Assembly: GCF_004684345.1 (NCBI RefSeq) | Contig: NZ_CP038469.1 | Span: 3,038,001-3,102,000, forward strand | Direction of reading: 5' to 3' | Length of the DNA stretch: 64,000 bases | Source of the DNA: Citrobacter tructae | GTDB taxonomy: Bacteria > Pseudomonadota > Gammaproteobacteria > Enterobacterales > Enterobacteriaceae | Shown here: positions 37,020 through 46,472 of the stretch, piece by piece | Position numbering within the stretch: position 1 is the first letter of the stretch | Layout of the letters: every line of letters starts with the position of its first letter | Notes under the pieces: model-generated | The model's database searches: none | The model's input: the letters and a program-made list of their open reading frames with translations, nothing else | Told to the model about the DNA's origin: nothing | Translations under genes and position numbers: made by a program

Positions 37020-39440
37020 ATGTCCGGCTGGCCACGAATTTACTACAAATTACTGAATTTACCATTAAGCGTCCTGGTAAAAAGCAAGTCTATTCCGGCG
37101 GAACCTGCCCCGGAGTTGGGACTCGATACGTCTCGTCCCATTATGTACGTTCTACCGTACAACTCAAAAGCTGACTTGCTGACGCTGCGTGCTCAATGTT
37201 TGGTGCACGATCTCCCCGATCCCCTGGAACCGCTGGAGATAGACGGGACTTTACTGCCGCGCTACGTGTTTATTCACGGCGGCCCGCGCGTGTTTACCTA
37301 TTACACGCCAAAAGAAGAGTCCATCAAGCTGTTCCATAACTATCTCGACTTGCATCGCAGCAATCCAGACCTGGATGTGCAGATGGTGCCGGTTTCGGTG
37401 ATGTTTGGTCGTGCGCCAGGACGCGAGAAAGGCGAGGTCAATCCGCCGCTGCGTATGCTGAACGGTGTACAGAAATTCTTTGCGGTGTCCTGGCTCGGTC
37501 GCGACAGTTTTGTCCGCTTCTCGCCTTCGGTCTCCCTGCGTCGCATGGCAGACGAACACGGCACGGATAAAACCATCGCCCAAAAACTGGCGCGCGTGGC
37601 GCGTATGCACTTTGCTCGCCAGCGCCTGGCCGCAGTCGGCCCGCGCCTCCCTGCCCGTCAGGATCTGTTTAATAAGCTGTTGGCCTCAAAAGCGATCGCC
37701 CGCGCGGTAGAAGATGAAGCGCGCAGTAAAAAAATCTCCCACGAAAAAGCGCAGCAAAACGCGATTGCGCTGATGGAAGAGATCGCCGCCAACTTCTCCT
37801 ATGAGATGATCCGCCTGACGGACCGTATTCTGGGCTTTACCTGGAACCGGCTATATCAGGGCATTAACGTTCACAATGCGGAACGTGTACGCCAACTGGC
37901 GCACGACGGCCATGAAATTGTCTATGTGCCCTGCCACCGCAGCCATATGGACTATATGCTGCTGTCGTACGTTCTGTACCACCAGGGGCTGGTTCCACCG
38001 CACATCGCTGCCGGGATCAACCTGAACTTCTGGCCAGCAGGTCCGATTTTCCGTCGTCTGGGCGCGTTCTTTATTCGTCGTACCTTCAAGGGCAACAAGC
38101 TGTACTCCACCGTTTTCCGCGAATACCTGGGCGAGTTGTTCAGCCGCGGTTACTCTGTTGAGTACTTTGTCGAAGGCGGACGCTCACGTACCGGTCGTCT
38201 GCTGGACCCGAAAACCGGCACGCTGTCGATGACCATTCAGGCGATGCTGCGCGGCGGTACGCGTCCGATTACCCTCGTACCAATCTACATCGGCTACGAA
38301 CACGTGATGGAAGTCGGCACTTATGCAAAAGAGCTGCGTGGCGCGACCAAAGAGAAAGAGAGCCTGCCGCAGATGCTGCGTGGCTTAAGCAAGCTACGTA
38401 ACCTGGGCCAAGGCTACGTCAACTTTGGCGAACCGATGCCATTGATGACCTACCTCAACCAGCACGTGCCGGAGTGGCGTGAATCTATCGATCCTATCGA
38501 GTCGATTCGCCCAGCCTGGTTAACGCCGACGGTAAATAACATTGCCGCCGATCTGATGGTGCGCATTAACAACGCTGGCGCGGCCAACGCCATGAACCTG
38601 TGTTGTACCGCGCTGCTGGCTTCCCGCCAGCGCTCTCTGACCCGCGAACAGTTAACTGAACAGCTTGATTGCTACCTCAGCCTGCTGCGCAACGTACCGT
38701 ATGCGTCAGATGCGACGGTTCCTGCGCAAAGCGCCAGTGAGCTTATCGATCACGCCCTGCAGATGAACAAATTTGAGGTTGAGAAAGACACCATCGGCGA
38801 CATCATCATTCTGCCGCGTGAGCAGGCGGTATTGATGACTTACTATCGCAACAATATTGCGCATATGCTGGTGCTGCCGTCACTGATGGCGGCGATTGTG
38901 ACTCAGCATCGCCGTATTTCGCGTGCTGCGTTACAACAGCATATTGACGCACTGTATCCGATGCTGAAAGCCGAGCTGTTCCTGCGCTGGGAGCGCGATG
39001 AACTCGCAGGGGTGATCGACGAACTGGCTGAAGAAATGCAGCGTCAGGGTCTGATTACAGTGCAAAACGATGAACTGCAAATCAACCCGGCCCGCTCCCG
39101 CACGCTACAGCTGCTGGCGGCAGGTGCGCGCGAGACTCTGCAGCGCTACGCTATCACCTTCTGGCTGCTGAGTGCGAACCCGTCCATCAACCGTGGTACG
39201 CTGGAGAAAGAGAGCCGCACCGTGGCCCAGCGTCTTTCCGTACTGCATGGTATCAACGCGCCGGAATTCTTCGATAAAGCGGTGTTCAGTTCTCTGGTGC
39301 TGACCCTGCGTGACGAGGGCTACATCAGCGACACCGGCGATGCCGAGCCGGAAGAGACGATGAAGATCTATCAGATGCTGGCCGAGCTGGTCACATCCGA
39401 TGTACGTCTGACCATCGAGAGCGCCACACAAGGCGAGTAA
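37020..39440 (+). CDS. plsB: Glycerol-3-phosphate acyltransferase PlsB
   Basis: An 806-residue membrane-bound enzyme that places the first acyl chain on sn-glycerol 3-phosphate for phospholipid synthesis. The HX4D motif appears as CHRSHMD near residue 306, and the further acyltransferase blocks GAFFIRRTFKG and FVEGGRSRTGRL follow. Translation from MSGWPRIYYKLL is supported; annotated E. coli versions sometimes begin about 20 codons earlier. It is divergent from dgkA and ends at a strong terminator. Confidence 0.97.
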   Translation: MSGWPRIYYKLLNLPLSVLVKSKSIPAEPAPELGLDTSRPIMYVLPYNSKADLLTLRAQCLVHDLPDPLEPLEIDGTLLPRYVFIHGGPRVFTYYTPKEESIKLFHNYLDLHRSNPDLDVQMVPVSVMFGRAPGREKGEVNPPLRMLNGVQKFFAVSWLGRDSFVRFSPSVSLRRMADEHGTDKTIAQKLARVARMHFARQRLAAVGPRLPARQDLFNKLLASKAIARAVEDEARSKKISHEKAQQNAIALMEEIAANFSYEMIRLTDRILGFTWNRLYQGINVHNAERVRQLAHDGHEIVYVPCHRSHMDYMLLSYVLYHQGLVPPHIAAGINLNFWPAGPIFRRLGAFFIRRTFKGNKLYSTVFREYLGELFSRGYSVEYFVEGGRSRTGRLLDPKTGTLSMTIQAMLRGGTRPITLVPIYIGYEHVMEVGTYAKELRGATKEKESLPQMLRGLSKLRNLGQGYVNFGEPMPLMTYLNQHVPEWRESIDPIESIRPAWLTPTVNNIAADLMVRINNAGAANAMNLCCTALLASRQRSLTREQLTEQLDCYLSLLRNVPYASDATVPAQSASELIDHALQMNKFEVEKDTIGDIIILPREQAVLMTYYRNNIAHMLVLPSLMAAIVTQHRRISRAALQQHIDALYPMLKAELFLRWERDELAGVIDELAEEMQRQGLITVQNDELQINPARSRTLQLLAAGARETLQRYAITFWLLSANPSINRGTLEKESRTVAQRLSVLHGINAPEFFDKAVFSSLVLTLRDEGYISDTGDAEPEETMKIYQMLAELVTSDVRLTIESATQGE

Positions 39441-39445
39441 GCATA

Positions 39446-39478
39446 AAAAAACCGGTCGACATGACCGGTTTTTATTTT
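39446..39478 (+). terminator. plsB terminator
   Basis: AAAAACCGGT and ACCGGTTTTT form a stem followed by ATTTT; its A/T symmetry lets it serve the convergent ubiCA transcript too. Confidence 0.92.
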
Positions 39479-39494
39479 GCAGACTAACCTAAAC

Positions 39495-40367
39495 TCAAAG
39501 ATGCCAGTAACTCATCGCCAGACCTAAAAACAGCACCAGGCCCACATAGTTATTATTCATAAACGCTTTAAAGCAGGCATCCCGTTCGCGGTTAACGATC
39601 AACTTCTGCTGATACACAAACAGCGCACCCGCAACCAGCAGAGACCAATAATAGCCCAGCGCCAGTCCGTTTAGCCAACCCACCAGCGCCATCAGCCCCA
39701 GTACGCCCACCTGCAGAATCCCAATGATCAACTTATCGTTCTGACCAAACAGAATCGCGGTTGATTTAATGCCAATCTTCAGGTCATCATCCCGATCAAC
39801 CATCGCATACTGCGTGTCGTAAGCCACCGCCCACAGAATATTGGCGAGGAACATCAGCCAGCAGCTCAGCGGTACAGACTCGCTCACCGCGGCAAATGCC
39901 ATCGGAATAGACCAGCCAAACGCCGCGCCCAGCACCACCTGCGGCAGATGCGTGTAGCGCTTCATGAAGGGATAGACCCACGCCAGAGCTAGCGCGGCAA
40001 TAGATAACAAAATCGTCATCGTATTTAGCGTTAACACGAGCAGGAAGGCGAGCAGCACCAGCACAACAAACAACGTGCGGGCCTCTTTCTCAGTCACCGC
40101 TCCGCTTGGCAGTGGTCGATTCGCCGTGCGTTTGACATGTCCGTCAAATTTTCTGTCGGCGTAATCATTTACCACGCATCCGGCAGCGCGCATTAACCAC
40201 ACTCCGGCAACAAAAACCGCCAGGATCCACAATTGCGGCACCCCAGGGGTTGCCACCCACAGCGCCCACAGCGTTGGCCAGAGCAGCAGTAAGGCGCCGA
40301 TTGGCTTATCCGTACGCATCAAGCGGTGAAACGCCAGTAGCTTATTCTGCGTCAGACTCCACTCCAT
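39495..40367 (-). CDS. ubiA: 4-hydroxybenzoate octaprenyltransferase
   Basis: A 290-residue UbiA-family membrane prenyltransferase that joins an octaprenyl chain to 4-hydroxybenzoate in ubiquinone synthesis. Both Asp-rich motifs are visible: NDYADRKFDGHVKRT (residues about 71-85) and YDTQYAMVDRDDDLKIG. There are eight or nine membrane helices. It is 13 bases downstream of ubiC, forming the ubiCA operon. Confidence 0.98.
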   Translation of the reverse strand: MEWSLTQNKLLAFHRLMRTDKPIGALLLLWPTLWALWVATPGVPQLWILAVFVAGVWLMRAAGCVVNDYADRKFDGHVKRTANRPLPSGAVTEKEARTLFVVLVLLAFLLVLTLNTMTILLSIAALALAWVYPFMKRYTHLPQVVLGAAFGWSIPMAFAAVSESVPLSCWLMFLANILWAVAYDTQYAMVDRDDDLKIGIKSTAILFGQNDKLIIGILQVGVLGLMALVGWLNGLALGYYWSLLVAGALFVYQQKLIVNRERDACFKAFMNNNYVGLVLFLGLAMSYWHL

Positions 40368-40380
40368 CTTTATAATCCTC

Positions 40381-40878
40381 TCAGTACAACGGCGATGCAG
40401 GTAAAAAAAGCTCGGTAAGCATCAGCGGCTTACCGCTCAGTCGCAGGCGGGAACGACGCCCCCACAGCGCTGCATCGCGGCCAATCTCAATAAAATCTCG
40501 GGTCAATGTCGATGATGTAAACAGGTAGCGCCCGAGCGGGGTTTTCCCCAGATTTTGCAAGGCCAGCTCAGGGCCGCACAACGTAGATTCAGGCACCACT
40601 GTGCGCCCGGCAAGCCAGGGTTCACCATCCGCGCAGAGCAGGATTTCACGTAGCCAATAGCGGGATTCTGTCGGTAGCAGCGTCAGTTCTTCAGCCACCT
40701 CATTTTGACCAACAAATCCTTCTCGTATCAACGTTACGGTTACCCGTTTTCCCTGCTGCTCAAAACGTTTGGTCATGGAGTCTTCCAGTAACAACCAGTC
40801 AAGCAGTTGGGGGTCTAGCGTCGGGATCGCATCAAAATAACGCAGCGCACGCAGTTGCGTTAACGCAGGGTGTGGCAT
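40381..40878 (-). CDS. ubiC: Chorismate pyruvate-lyase
   Basis: A 165-residue enzyme that cleaves chorismate to 4-hydroxybenzoate and pyruvate, the first committed step of ubiquinone synthesis. The family block WLREILLCADGEPWLAGRTVVPE and the C-terminal GRRSRLRLSGKPLMLTELFLP are intact. It directly precedes ubiA. The K-12 gene yjbI does not follow between it and malM. Confidence 0.97.
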   Translation of the reverse strand: MPHPALTQLRALRYFDAIPTLDPQLLDWLLLEDSMTKRFEQQGKRVTVTLIREGFVGQNEVAEELTLLPTESRYWLREILLCADGEPWLAGRTVVPESTLCGPELALQNLGKTPLGRYLFTSSTLTRDFIEIGRDAALWGRRSRLRLSGKPLMLTELFLPASPLY

Positions 40879-40996
40879 GCCTTACTCTCCGATTTATAAC
40901 CTGGAGGCATTGTATCGCAGAAAAGGCATTACGGGGTGAGCAAACATAATTAAGTGATCGGCAGAGCAACATAAGTGTAACAAGTAGCACCGAAGG

Positions 40997-41025
40997 ATAA
41001 AAAAAGGTGCGCCAGGAGACGCACC
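40997..41025 (-). terminator. Terminator of malK-lamB-malM
   Basis: On the minus strand GGTGCG and CGCACC pair and are followed by TTTTTTTA, just after malM. Confidence 0.88.
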
Positions 41026-41058
41026 AGTTGTTGCAAAATCAGCAATGTGGGGAGACGG

Positions 41059-42009
41059 TTACCCCTTGCCTTTTACACTGCTGATAAAGGTGGAACGGGC
41101 AGATTTCGATCCCAGACGTTCAGCTTCATCAAGCAGCTTCAGCGCTTTATCGACATCGCCTTTCGCAACGGCATCCTTAATAGCCTGGTTAAAATAGCTT
41201 TCAGTGTCGTTCAGCATCGGCTCGCTTTTCTGCGGTGCAGGCGCCGCTACCGGAGCGGCTACCACCGCAGTCGGAGCCGCATAGGCTGCTGCAGGCGCGG
41301 CGGTATTACCCACCGTCACCGGTCCTGGACCGGCGGAGCCAAACAGCGGCCCGACCAGTACACTGGAAGAAGAGCTGGTTTTCACTTTCAGATTCAGCAA
41401 GCCATCGGTGGTATGACGGGCGATTGGGTCCGGAATATCTGGTACAGCATTACCCACGCCCTTGGCATAGGCTTTTGCCGGGTCAAGCAGGGTCGTGGTC
41501 TGTTGGAGATCTTTCTCGGTGGTAAAGACCAGAACATAGAGCTTCTGCTGGCCCAGCGCTGGCGTCAGGCGCATGACCCCTTCCAGGCGATCCGCGCTCA
41601 TCACGCCCGGTTCCTGGTAGGTGAAATAGCTGCTGGGGAAGAAAGCAGATGGCGTCATGTTCTGATCAAGAATCAGCACGTTTGGCGCAAATACGCTGGT
41701 TTGTTTGTTCACTTCGCTGGAAAGCGTCAGCGTCAGCTCACCAATATTGGCCGGTACGCTATAGGCGGCAACCGGACCGCTAATCCCCGCCACGTCCAGT
41801 CGTTGACCGGCAGTCGCAAGCTGCGTGGATTGGGTTTTGGATTGATCTACGGGCGTCCAGGCTAATTGTTGCAGTGCGGCTGTGGGAATAGCGGGTGCGC
41901 CAGTGGTGTTCTGCGGCACAAAATTCACATCGGCCAGGCTGATGCCGGGCGCACTGGCAAATAACCCTGCAGATAAACAAAGGGCAACGAGACTTTTCTT
42001 CATTTTCAT
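41059..42009 (-). CDS. malM: Maltose operon periplasmic protein MalM
   Basis: A 316-residue periplasmic protein of unknown exact role in the maltose regulon. A signal peptide (MKMKKSLVALCLSAGLFASAP..., cleaved near residue 26) is followed by an N-terminal domain, a Pro/Ala-rich linker (about residues 245-270) longer than in E. coli, and a C-terminal helical tail. The ATG at 42009 matches E. coli. It is the last gene of malK-lamB-malM; a GC-rich hairpin at 42073-42095 in the lamB-malM gap may lower its expression. Confidence 0.95.
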   Translation of the reverse strand: MKMKKSLVALCLSAGLFASAPGISLADVNFVPQNTTGAPAIPTAALQQLAWTPVDQSKTQSTQLATAGQRLDVAGISGPVAAYSVPANIGELTLTLSSEVNKQTSVFAPNVLILDQNMTPSAFFPSSYFTYQEPGVMSADRLEGVMRLTPALGQQKLYVLVFTTEKDLQQTTTLLDPAKAYAKGVGNAVPDIPDPIARHTTDGLLNLKVKTSSSSSVLVGPLFGSAGPGPVTVGNTAAPAAAYAAPTAVVAAPVAAPAPQKSEPMLNDTESYFNQAIKDAVAKGDVDKALKLLDEAERLGSKSARSTFISSVKGKG

Positions 42010-42122
42010 TGTTATCACCTCAGATAGCATGGGTTCAGCGGTGGCCAGGCAATAGCGCGCTAAACCTTAAGTAAGAGGGGCTTACGCCCCTCTTTCGGTC
42101 ATGACGTCAGATTAATGCTGGA

Positions 42123-43478
42123 TTACCACCAGATTTCCATCTGGGCACCGAAGGACCACTCGTCGCTGTCGCCACGGCTGGTGGTGCTGATACCGGAATT
42201 AGTCGCCGCAGCGAATTTGGTTACGTCGTTACCATTTTTGACGTAGCCCCATTCTTCATCCCATTTTGCATACGTTGCGAAGACGCGGATTGCCGGGCGT
42301 GACCAGATGCTGTCGCCAGCCTGCCACTGTTGCGCCAGGGTGATTTTGTACTGGCTGTTGCGATCGCTGGTCTGTTGCGATTTCACGTTGTCATAGCCAA
42401 CTTCCAGCAAGGTGCTCATGATCGGCGTCCATTTGTACATCGGACGGATACCCACGGTGTACCACTCGGTACCCAGGTCGTTATCCATGTCGAGGTTCTG
42501 GTACATACCGACGTACATCAGATCCCATTTGTCGCCCAGGGAGATTGCACCGTGGTCCAACACGCGGAACAGGCTACCGTTGTTATTGACGACGTTATTG
42601 GCGATATTCGAAGTAGAACCATCTGGATTGGTAATGGTTCCGGTAGAAGAACCATAAGAGCCTTGGTTCAGGCCTTTACCCTGAGTGGTCATGGAGTCTG
42701 TCGCATACTGAACGACAAACTTGTTATAGCCTTTCAGCATGCTCTGGGTATGTTCAGCGGTGAACATCCAGCCATCTTTTGAAGCACCGTCTGCCAGGCT
42801 GTAGTCATCGGTGGTGTTAGCACGACCGTAGTCCACACCCAGTTCCAGCATACCGTCCGGGTTAATGGCCATCTGCGCTAAACGCACGTCGAACACGTCG
42901 TTAGCGGTGTCTTTGGTACGGTCATAAATATTCTGGCTGCTGAACGCGTAAGAGCCGCCCGCTTCCTGAGAACGCGTCGCTGCCAGGGCCAGTTTACCGA
43001 AGCCCAGATCGATGTTTTCAATACCGGCACCAGGACCAGAGATATCCCAGTAGTAGAAGTCGATCATGTGAACATCATGACGCTGATAGAAGCGCTTACC
43101 GGCCCAGATAGTAGAACCAGGCAGCCATTCGATCAGGTTTTTACCCTGCACGTTTGCTTCACGGAATGCCGGGTCGGTACCTTCCCAGTCATTCTGCTGT
43201 GCGACGGAGTAAGCGACGTTGGTGTCGAAGTAGAAGCTCTTATCGCCTTCTTTCCACACTTCCTGGCCCAGTTTCAATTCCGCATAGGTTTCACATTCGT
43301 TACCGAGACGGTATTTACTTTGTGCACCGGTTGCCTGGAAACACTGTTGTTCACCGCCACTCCCCGTCCAGCCAATACCGGAACGAGCGTAACCGTGGAA
43401 ATCTACAGCCATTGCCTGAACAGACATAATGCCTGCTGCTACAGCAACCGCCAGAGGGAGTTTGCGCAGAGTAATCAT
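42123..43478 (-). CDS. lamB: Maltoporin LamB
   Basis: A 451-residue outer-membrane 18-strand porin for maltodextrins and receptor for phage lambda in E. coli. The signal peptide ends QAMA before VDFHGYARSGIGWTGSGGEQQCF, and the C terminus ends in the outer-membrane sorting aromatic (EIWW). Differences from E. coli cluster in extracellular loops (for example the SYGSSTGTITNPDGST insert), as expected from phage and antibody selection. The ATG at 43478 follows AGGAGA. Confidence 0.98.
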   Translation of the reverse strand: MITLRKLPLAVAVAAGIMSVQAMAVDFHGYARSGIGWTGSGGEQQCFQATGAQSKYRLGNECETYAELKLGQEVWKEGDKSFYFDTNVAYSVAQQNDWEGTDPAFREANVQGKNLIEWLPGSTIWAGKRFYQRHDVHMIDFYYWDISGPGAGIENIDLGFGKLALAATRSQEAGGSYAFSSQNIYDRTKDTANDVFDVRLAQMAINPDGMLELGVDYGRANTTDDYSLADGASKDGWMFTAEHTQSMLKGYNKFVVQYATDSMTTQGKGLNQGSYGSSTGTITNPDGSTSNIANNVVNNNGSLFRVLDHGAISLGDKWDLMYVGMYQNLDMDNDLGTEWYTVGIRPMYKWTPIMSTLLEVGYDNVKSQQTSDRNSQYKITLAQQWQAGDSIWSRPAIRVFATYAKWDEEWGYVKNGNDVTKFAAATNSGISTTSRGDSDEWSFGAQMEIWW

Positions 43479-43614
43479 CGTTCTATCTCCTGAGATCATT
43501 GCTTTTCTTTAAACGCTTCACCCTTCGGACTGCCTCTTTGTTGGCTGCGTTCTTTCACTTGCCGCCTCGATGCAGTCGCGAATAGTTTTGCGTTTTGTTT
43601 TTTTAATGGGGACC

Positions 43615-44724
43615 TTAAACGCCCGGCTCTTGGTGCAACCGACGACATGCAGTGCCATCCTCACGGAACAGATGGCAACGCTCTGGCGGCAGGCCGATAG
43701 CGAATGTGGCACCCTCTTCTACCAACACCACGTCGTTCTGGCGGTAAACCAGGTTTTGACGGATGGCGGGGATCTGGATATGAATTTGCGTTTCGTGGCC
43801 CAGTTGCTCGACCACCTGAACTTCGCCTTCAAGCGTGACGTCAGCAATATCGCTGGGCAGCAGATGTTCCGGGCGAATACCTAAAGACATGTTGGCGCCA
43901 ACCTGAACGGCGCGACTTTCTACCGGTAGCCAGATTTGCTGGCGGTTAGGTAATTCAACCTGCACCTGATCAATAGCGGTCGCGGTGACTTTCACCGGCA
44001 GGAAGTTCATCTTCGGTGAACCAATAAAGCCCGCAACAAAGCGATCGGCTGGGTAGTGATACAGCTCCAGCGGCTTACCGACCTGCGCCACGCGACCGGC
44101 ATCCAGCACCACGATTTTGTCGGCCAGCGTCATCGCTTCGACCTGATCGTGGGTAACGTAAATCATCGTGCGACCCAGACGTTTATGCAGGCGGGAGATT
44201 TCAATACGCATCTGCACGCGCAGTGCTGCGTCAAGGTTGGAAAGAGGTTCATCGAGCAGGAACACGCGCGGTTCGGCCACCAGCGTACGGCCAATCGCCA
44301 CACGCTGACGTTGACCACCAGAAAGCGCTTTTGGCTTACGCTCCAGCAGGTGCGCCAGTTGCAGGACTTCAGCGACCTGATTAACGCGCTGATTCATGAC
44401 GTCTTTTTTTGCACCGGCCAGTTTGAGGCCAAAGGACATGTTCTCGGCAACGGATAAATGGGGATACAGCGCGTAGGACTGGAAGACCATACCGACGCCA
44501 CGTTCGGCGGGCGGGATTTCATTCATTCGGGTGTCCCCGATATACAGGTCGCCGCTGGTGATGGTTTCCAGCCCGGCGATCATACGCAGCAGAGTCGACT
44601 TACCGCAGCCTGACGGTCCGACAAACACCACGAATTCTCCTTCGTGAATGTCGAGATTGATATCCTTCGATACCACCACGTCACCCCAGGCTTTCGTTAC
44701 ATTTCGCAGCTGTACGCTCGCCAT
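43615..44724 (-). CDS. malK: Maltose ABC transporter ATPase MalK
   Basis: A 369-residue ATPase subunit of the MalFGK2 importer. Walker A is GPSGCGKST, the signature is LSGGQRQRVAIGRTL and Walker B is RVFLLDEPLSNLD, followed by the C-terminal regulatory OB domain that inhibits MalT and receives IIA-Glc. It is divergent from malE across a MalT/CRP control region of about 370 bases. Confidence 0.98.
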   Translation of the reverse strand: MASVQLRNVTKAWGDVVVSKDINLDIHEGEFVVFVGPSGCGKSTLLRMIAGLETITSGDLYIGDTRMNEIPPAERGVGMVFQSYALYPHLSVAENMSFGLKLAGAKKDVMNQRVNQVAEVLQLAHLLERKPKALSGGQRQRVAIGRTLVAEPRVFLLDEPLSNLDAALRVQMRIEISRLHKRLGRTMIYVTHDQVEAMTLADKIVVLDAGRVAQVGKPLELYHYPADRFVAGFIGSPKMNFLPVKVTATAIDQVQVELPNRQQIWLPVESRAVQVGANMSLGIRPEHLLPSDIADVTLEGEVQVVEQLGHETQIHIQIPAIRQNLVYRQNDVVLVEEGATFAIGLPPERCHLFREDGTACRRLHQEPGV

Positions 44725-44831
44725 GCCCTTCTCCCTTCGTTACAACCTGTCATCGACAGCAACATTCATCATGGGCTGACTATGCGTGATCCATTAGGAG
44801 CGTGAATCCTCCACCCCCCGGCTTTTTTATG

Positions 44832-44841
44832 GGGGAGGAGG
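44832..44841 (+). promoter_or_regulatory. MalT box (exact match)
   Basis: GGGGAGGAGG equals the MalT consensus GGGGAKGAGG. Adjacent weaker boxes fit cooperative binding by MalT. Confidence 0.8.
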
Positions 44842-44959
44842 CGGGAGGATGAGAGAGCAGCGTCTGAGACCCTGGCAGTACGCCGTCAAGGAATTTCGTG
44901 ATGTTGCCCGCAAAAATCAGTGGGTTTTTATGTGCGCCAGCACGCATTACTCACATTTT

Positions 44960-44975
44960 TGTAACACAGGTCACA
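44960..44975. promoter_or_regulatory. CRP-binding site in the mal control region
   Basis: TGTAACACAGGTCACA fits TGTGA-N6-TCACA with one strong half (TCACA); it is placed between the divergent promoters as in E. coli. Confidence 0.7.
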
Positions 44976-45095
44976 TAAAGAACAGGTGGGGCGTAGGGGC
45001 AAGGAGGATGGAAAGAGGTTGTCGTATAAAGAAACTAGACACCGTTAAGCCACCTCTGTGTATCCAAGCGCACATCACCAAAAAGGATGGGGAAT

Positions 45096-46286
45096 ATGAA
45101 AATCAAAACTGGCGCACGCATCCTCGCATTGTCTGCATTGACGACGATGATGTTTTCCGCCTCAGCTCTCGCCAAGATTGAAGAGGGCAAACTGGTTATC
45201 TGGATCAACGGCGACAAAGGCTATAACGGCCTTGCTGAAGTGGGTAAAAAATTCGAGAAAGACACCGGCATCAAAGTCACCATTGAACATCCGGATAAGC
45301 TGGAAGAAAAATTCCCGCAAGTTGCCGCGACCGGTGACGGCCCGGACATCATCTTCTGGGCACATGACCGCTTTGGCGGCTACGCGCAATCCGGTTTGCT
45401 GGCTGAAGTCACCCCGGATAAAGCCTTCCAGGATAAACTGTTCCCGTTCACCTGGGATGCAGTACGCTATAACGGCAAGCTGATTGCCTACCCAATCGCC
45501 GTTGAAGCGCTGTCGCTGATTTATAACAAAGACCTCGTACCAAACCCGCCGAAAACCTGGGAAGAAATTCCAGCACTGGATAAAGAGCTGAAAGCGAAAG
45601 GTAAATCCGCCCTGATGTTCAACCTGCAAGAACCGTACTTCACCTGGCCGCTGATTGCTGCCGACGGTGGCTACGCGTTTAAGTTTGAAAACGGCAAGTA
45701 CGACGTGAAAGACGTGGGCGTGGATAGCGCTGGCGCGAAAGCGGGTCTGACCTTCCTGGTTGACCTCATCAAGAACAAACACATGAACGCGGATACCGAC
45801 TACTCCATCGCCGAAGCGGCCTTTAACAAAGGCGATACCGCGATGACCATCAACGGTCCGTGGGCATGGTCGAACATCGATAAGAGTAAGGTGAACTACG
45901 GCGTAACGCTGCTGCCAACCTTCAAAGGCAAAGCATCTAAACCGTTTGTTGGCGTACTGAGCGCCGGTATTAACGCCGCCAGCCCGAACAAAGAACTGGC
46001 GAAGGAGTTCCTCGAAAACTACCTGCTGACCGATCAGGGTCTGGATGAAGTGAACAAGGACAAACCGCTGGGTGCCGTCGCGCTGAAATCCTTCCAGGAA
46101 CAGTTAGCGAAAGACCCTCGTATCGCGGCCACCATGGGTAACGCCGAGAAAGGCGAAATCATGCCGAACATCCCGCAGATGTCTGCATTCTGGTATGCCG
46201 TTCGTACCGCCGTGATCAACGCTGCCAGCGGTCGTCAGACCGTCGATGCCGCGCTGAAAGATGCACAAGGTCGTATCACCAAGTAA
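45096..46286 (+). CDS. malE: Maltose/maltodextrin-binding protein MalE
   Basis: A 396-residue periplasmic binding protein of the maltose importer. The signal peptide MKIKTGARILALSALTTMMF... is cleaved after SALA before KIEEGKLVIWINGDKGYNGL. The ATG at 45096 is used, not the frame start at 45087. The final residues DAQGRITK match E. coli. It is the first gene of malEFG, separated from malF by 186 bases holding an inverted-repeat element. Confidence 0.99.
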   Translation: MKIKTGARILALSALTTMMFSASALAKIEEGKLVIWINGDKGYNGLAEVGKKFEKDTGIKVTIEHPDKLEEKFPQVAATGDGPDIIFWAHDRFGGYAQSGLLAEVTPDKAFQDKLFPFTWDAVRYNGKLIAYPIAVEALSLIYNKDLVPNPPKTWEEIPALDKELKAKGKSALMFNLQEPYFTWPLIAADGGYAFKFENGKYDVKDVGVDSAGAKAGLTFLVDLIKNKHMNADTDYSIAEAAFNKGDTAMTINGPWAWSNIDKSKVNYGVTLLPTFKGKASKPFVGVLSAGINAASPNKELAKEFLENYLLTDQGLDEVNKDKPLGAVALKSFQEQLAKDPRIAATMGNAEKGEIMPNIPQMSAFWYAVRTAVINAASGRQTVDAALKDAQGRITK

Positions 46287-46344
46287 TACGGTTTCCCTTA
46301 TTTCTTAGGGAATCAGGTTTATTGAATACGTTGTTACACGAAAT

Positions 46345-46448
46345 CATTCGCGCTACATCGAGGCGGCAAGGATGCAAATCCCCAGGAGCTTACCTACGTA
46401 AGTGACTGGGGTGCGCTTTCGCAGCCAACAAAGAGGTAGCGCGAAAGA
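46345..46448. repeat. Intergenic inverted-repeat element, copy 3 (malE-malF)
   Basis: Terminal arms TTCGCGCTAC (from 46347) and GTAGCGCGAA (to 46445) are exact inverted repeats. The inner hairpin at 46380-46411 has CCCCAG/CTGGGG and CTTAC/GTAAG arms around a short loop. Shared blocks with copies 1 and 2 are GGCGGCAAG, CCCAGGAGC and GTGACTGGGGT. It sits in the malE-malF gap, where E. coli carries REP sequences known to stabilize malE mRNA. Confidence 0.8.
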
Positions 46449-46472
46449 TAAAGTGTAAAGAGGAAGATCCCC

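Larger units (their letters stand above)
44725..45095. promoter_or_regulatory. malK/malE divergent control region
   Basis: Gene-free region driving malK-lamB-malM leftward and malEFG rightward. Several GGGGA(T/G)GAGG-like MalT boxes cluster near 44815-44855, among them an exact GGGGAGGAGG at 44832-44841 and the weaker GAGGATGAGA a few bases later. Further GGAGGATG sequences occur near 45003. A CRP-like site TGTAACACAGGTCACA lies at 44960-44975. This is the known architecture of the malE-malK promoters. Confidence 0.85.

Noticed and set aside
44849..45181. A plus-strand open frame across the mal control region
   Set aside because: It spans MalT and CRP sites and runs into malE in another frame; no conserved protein is recognisable.
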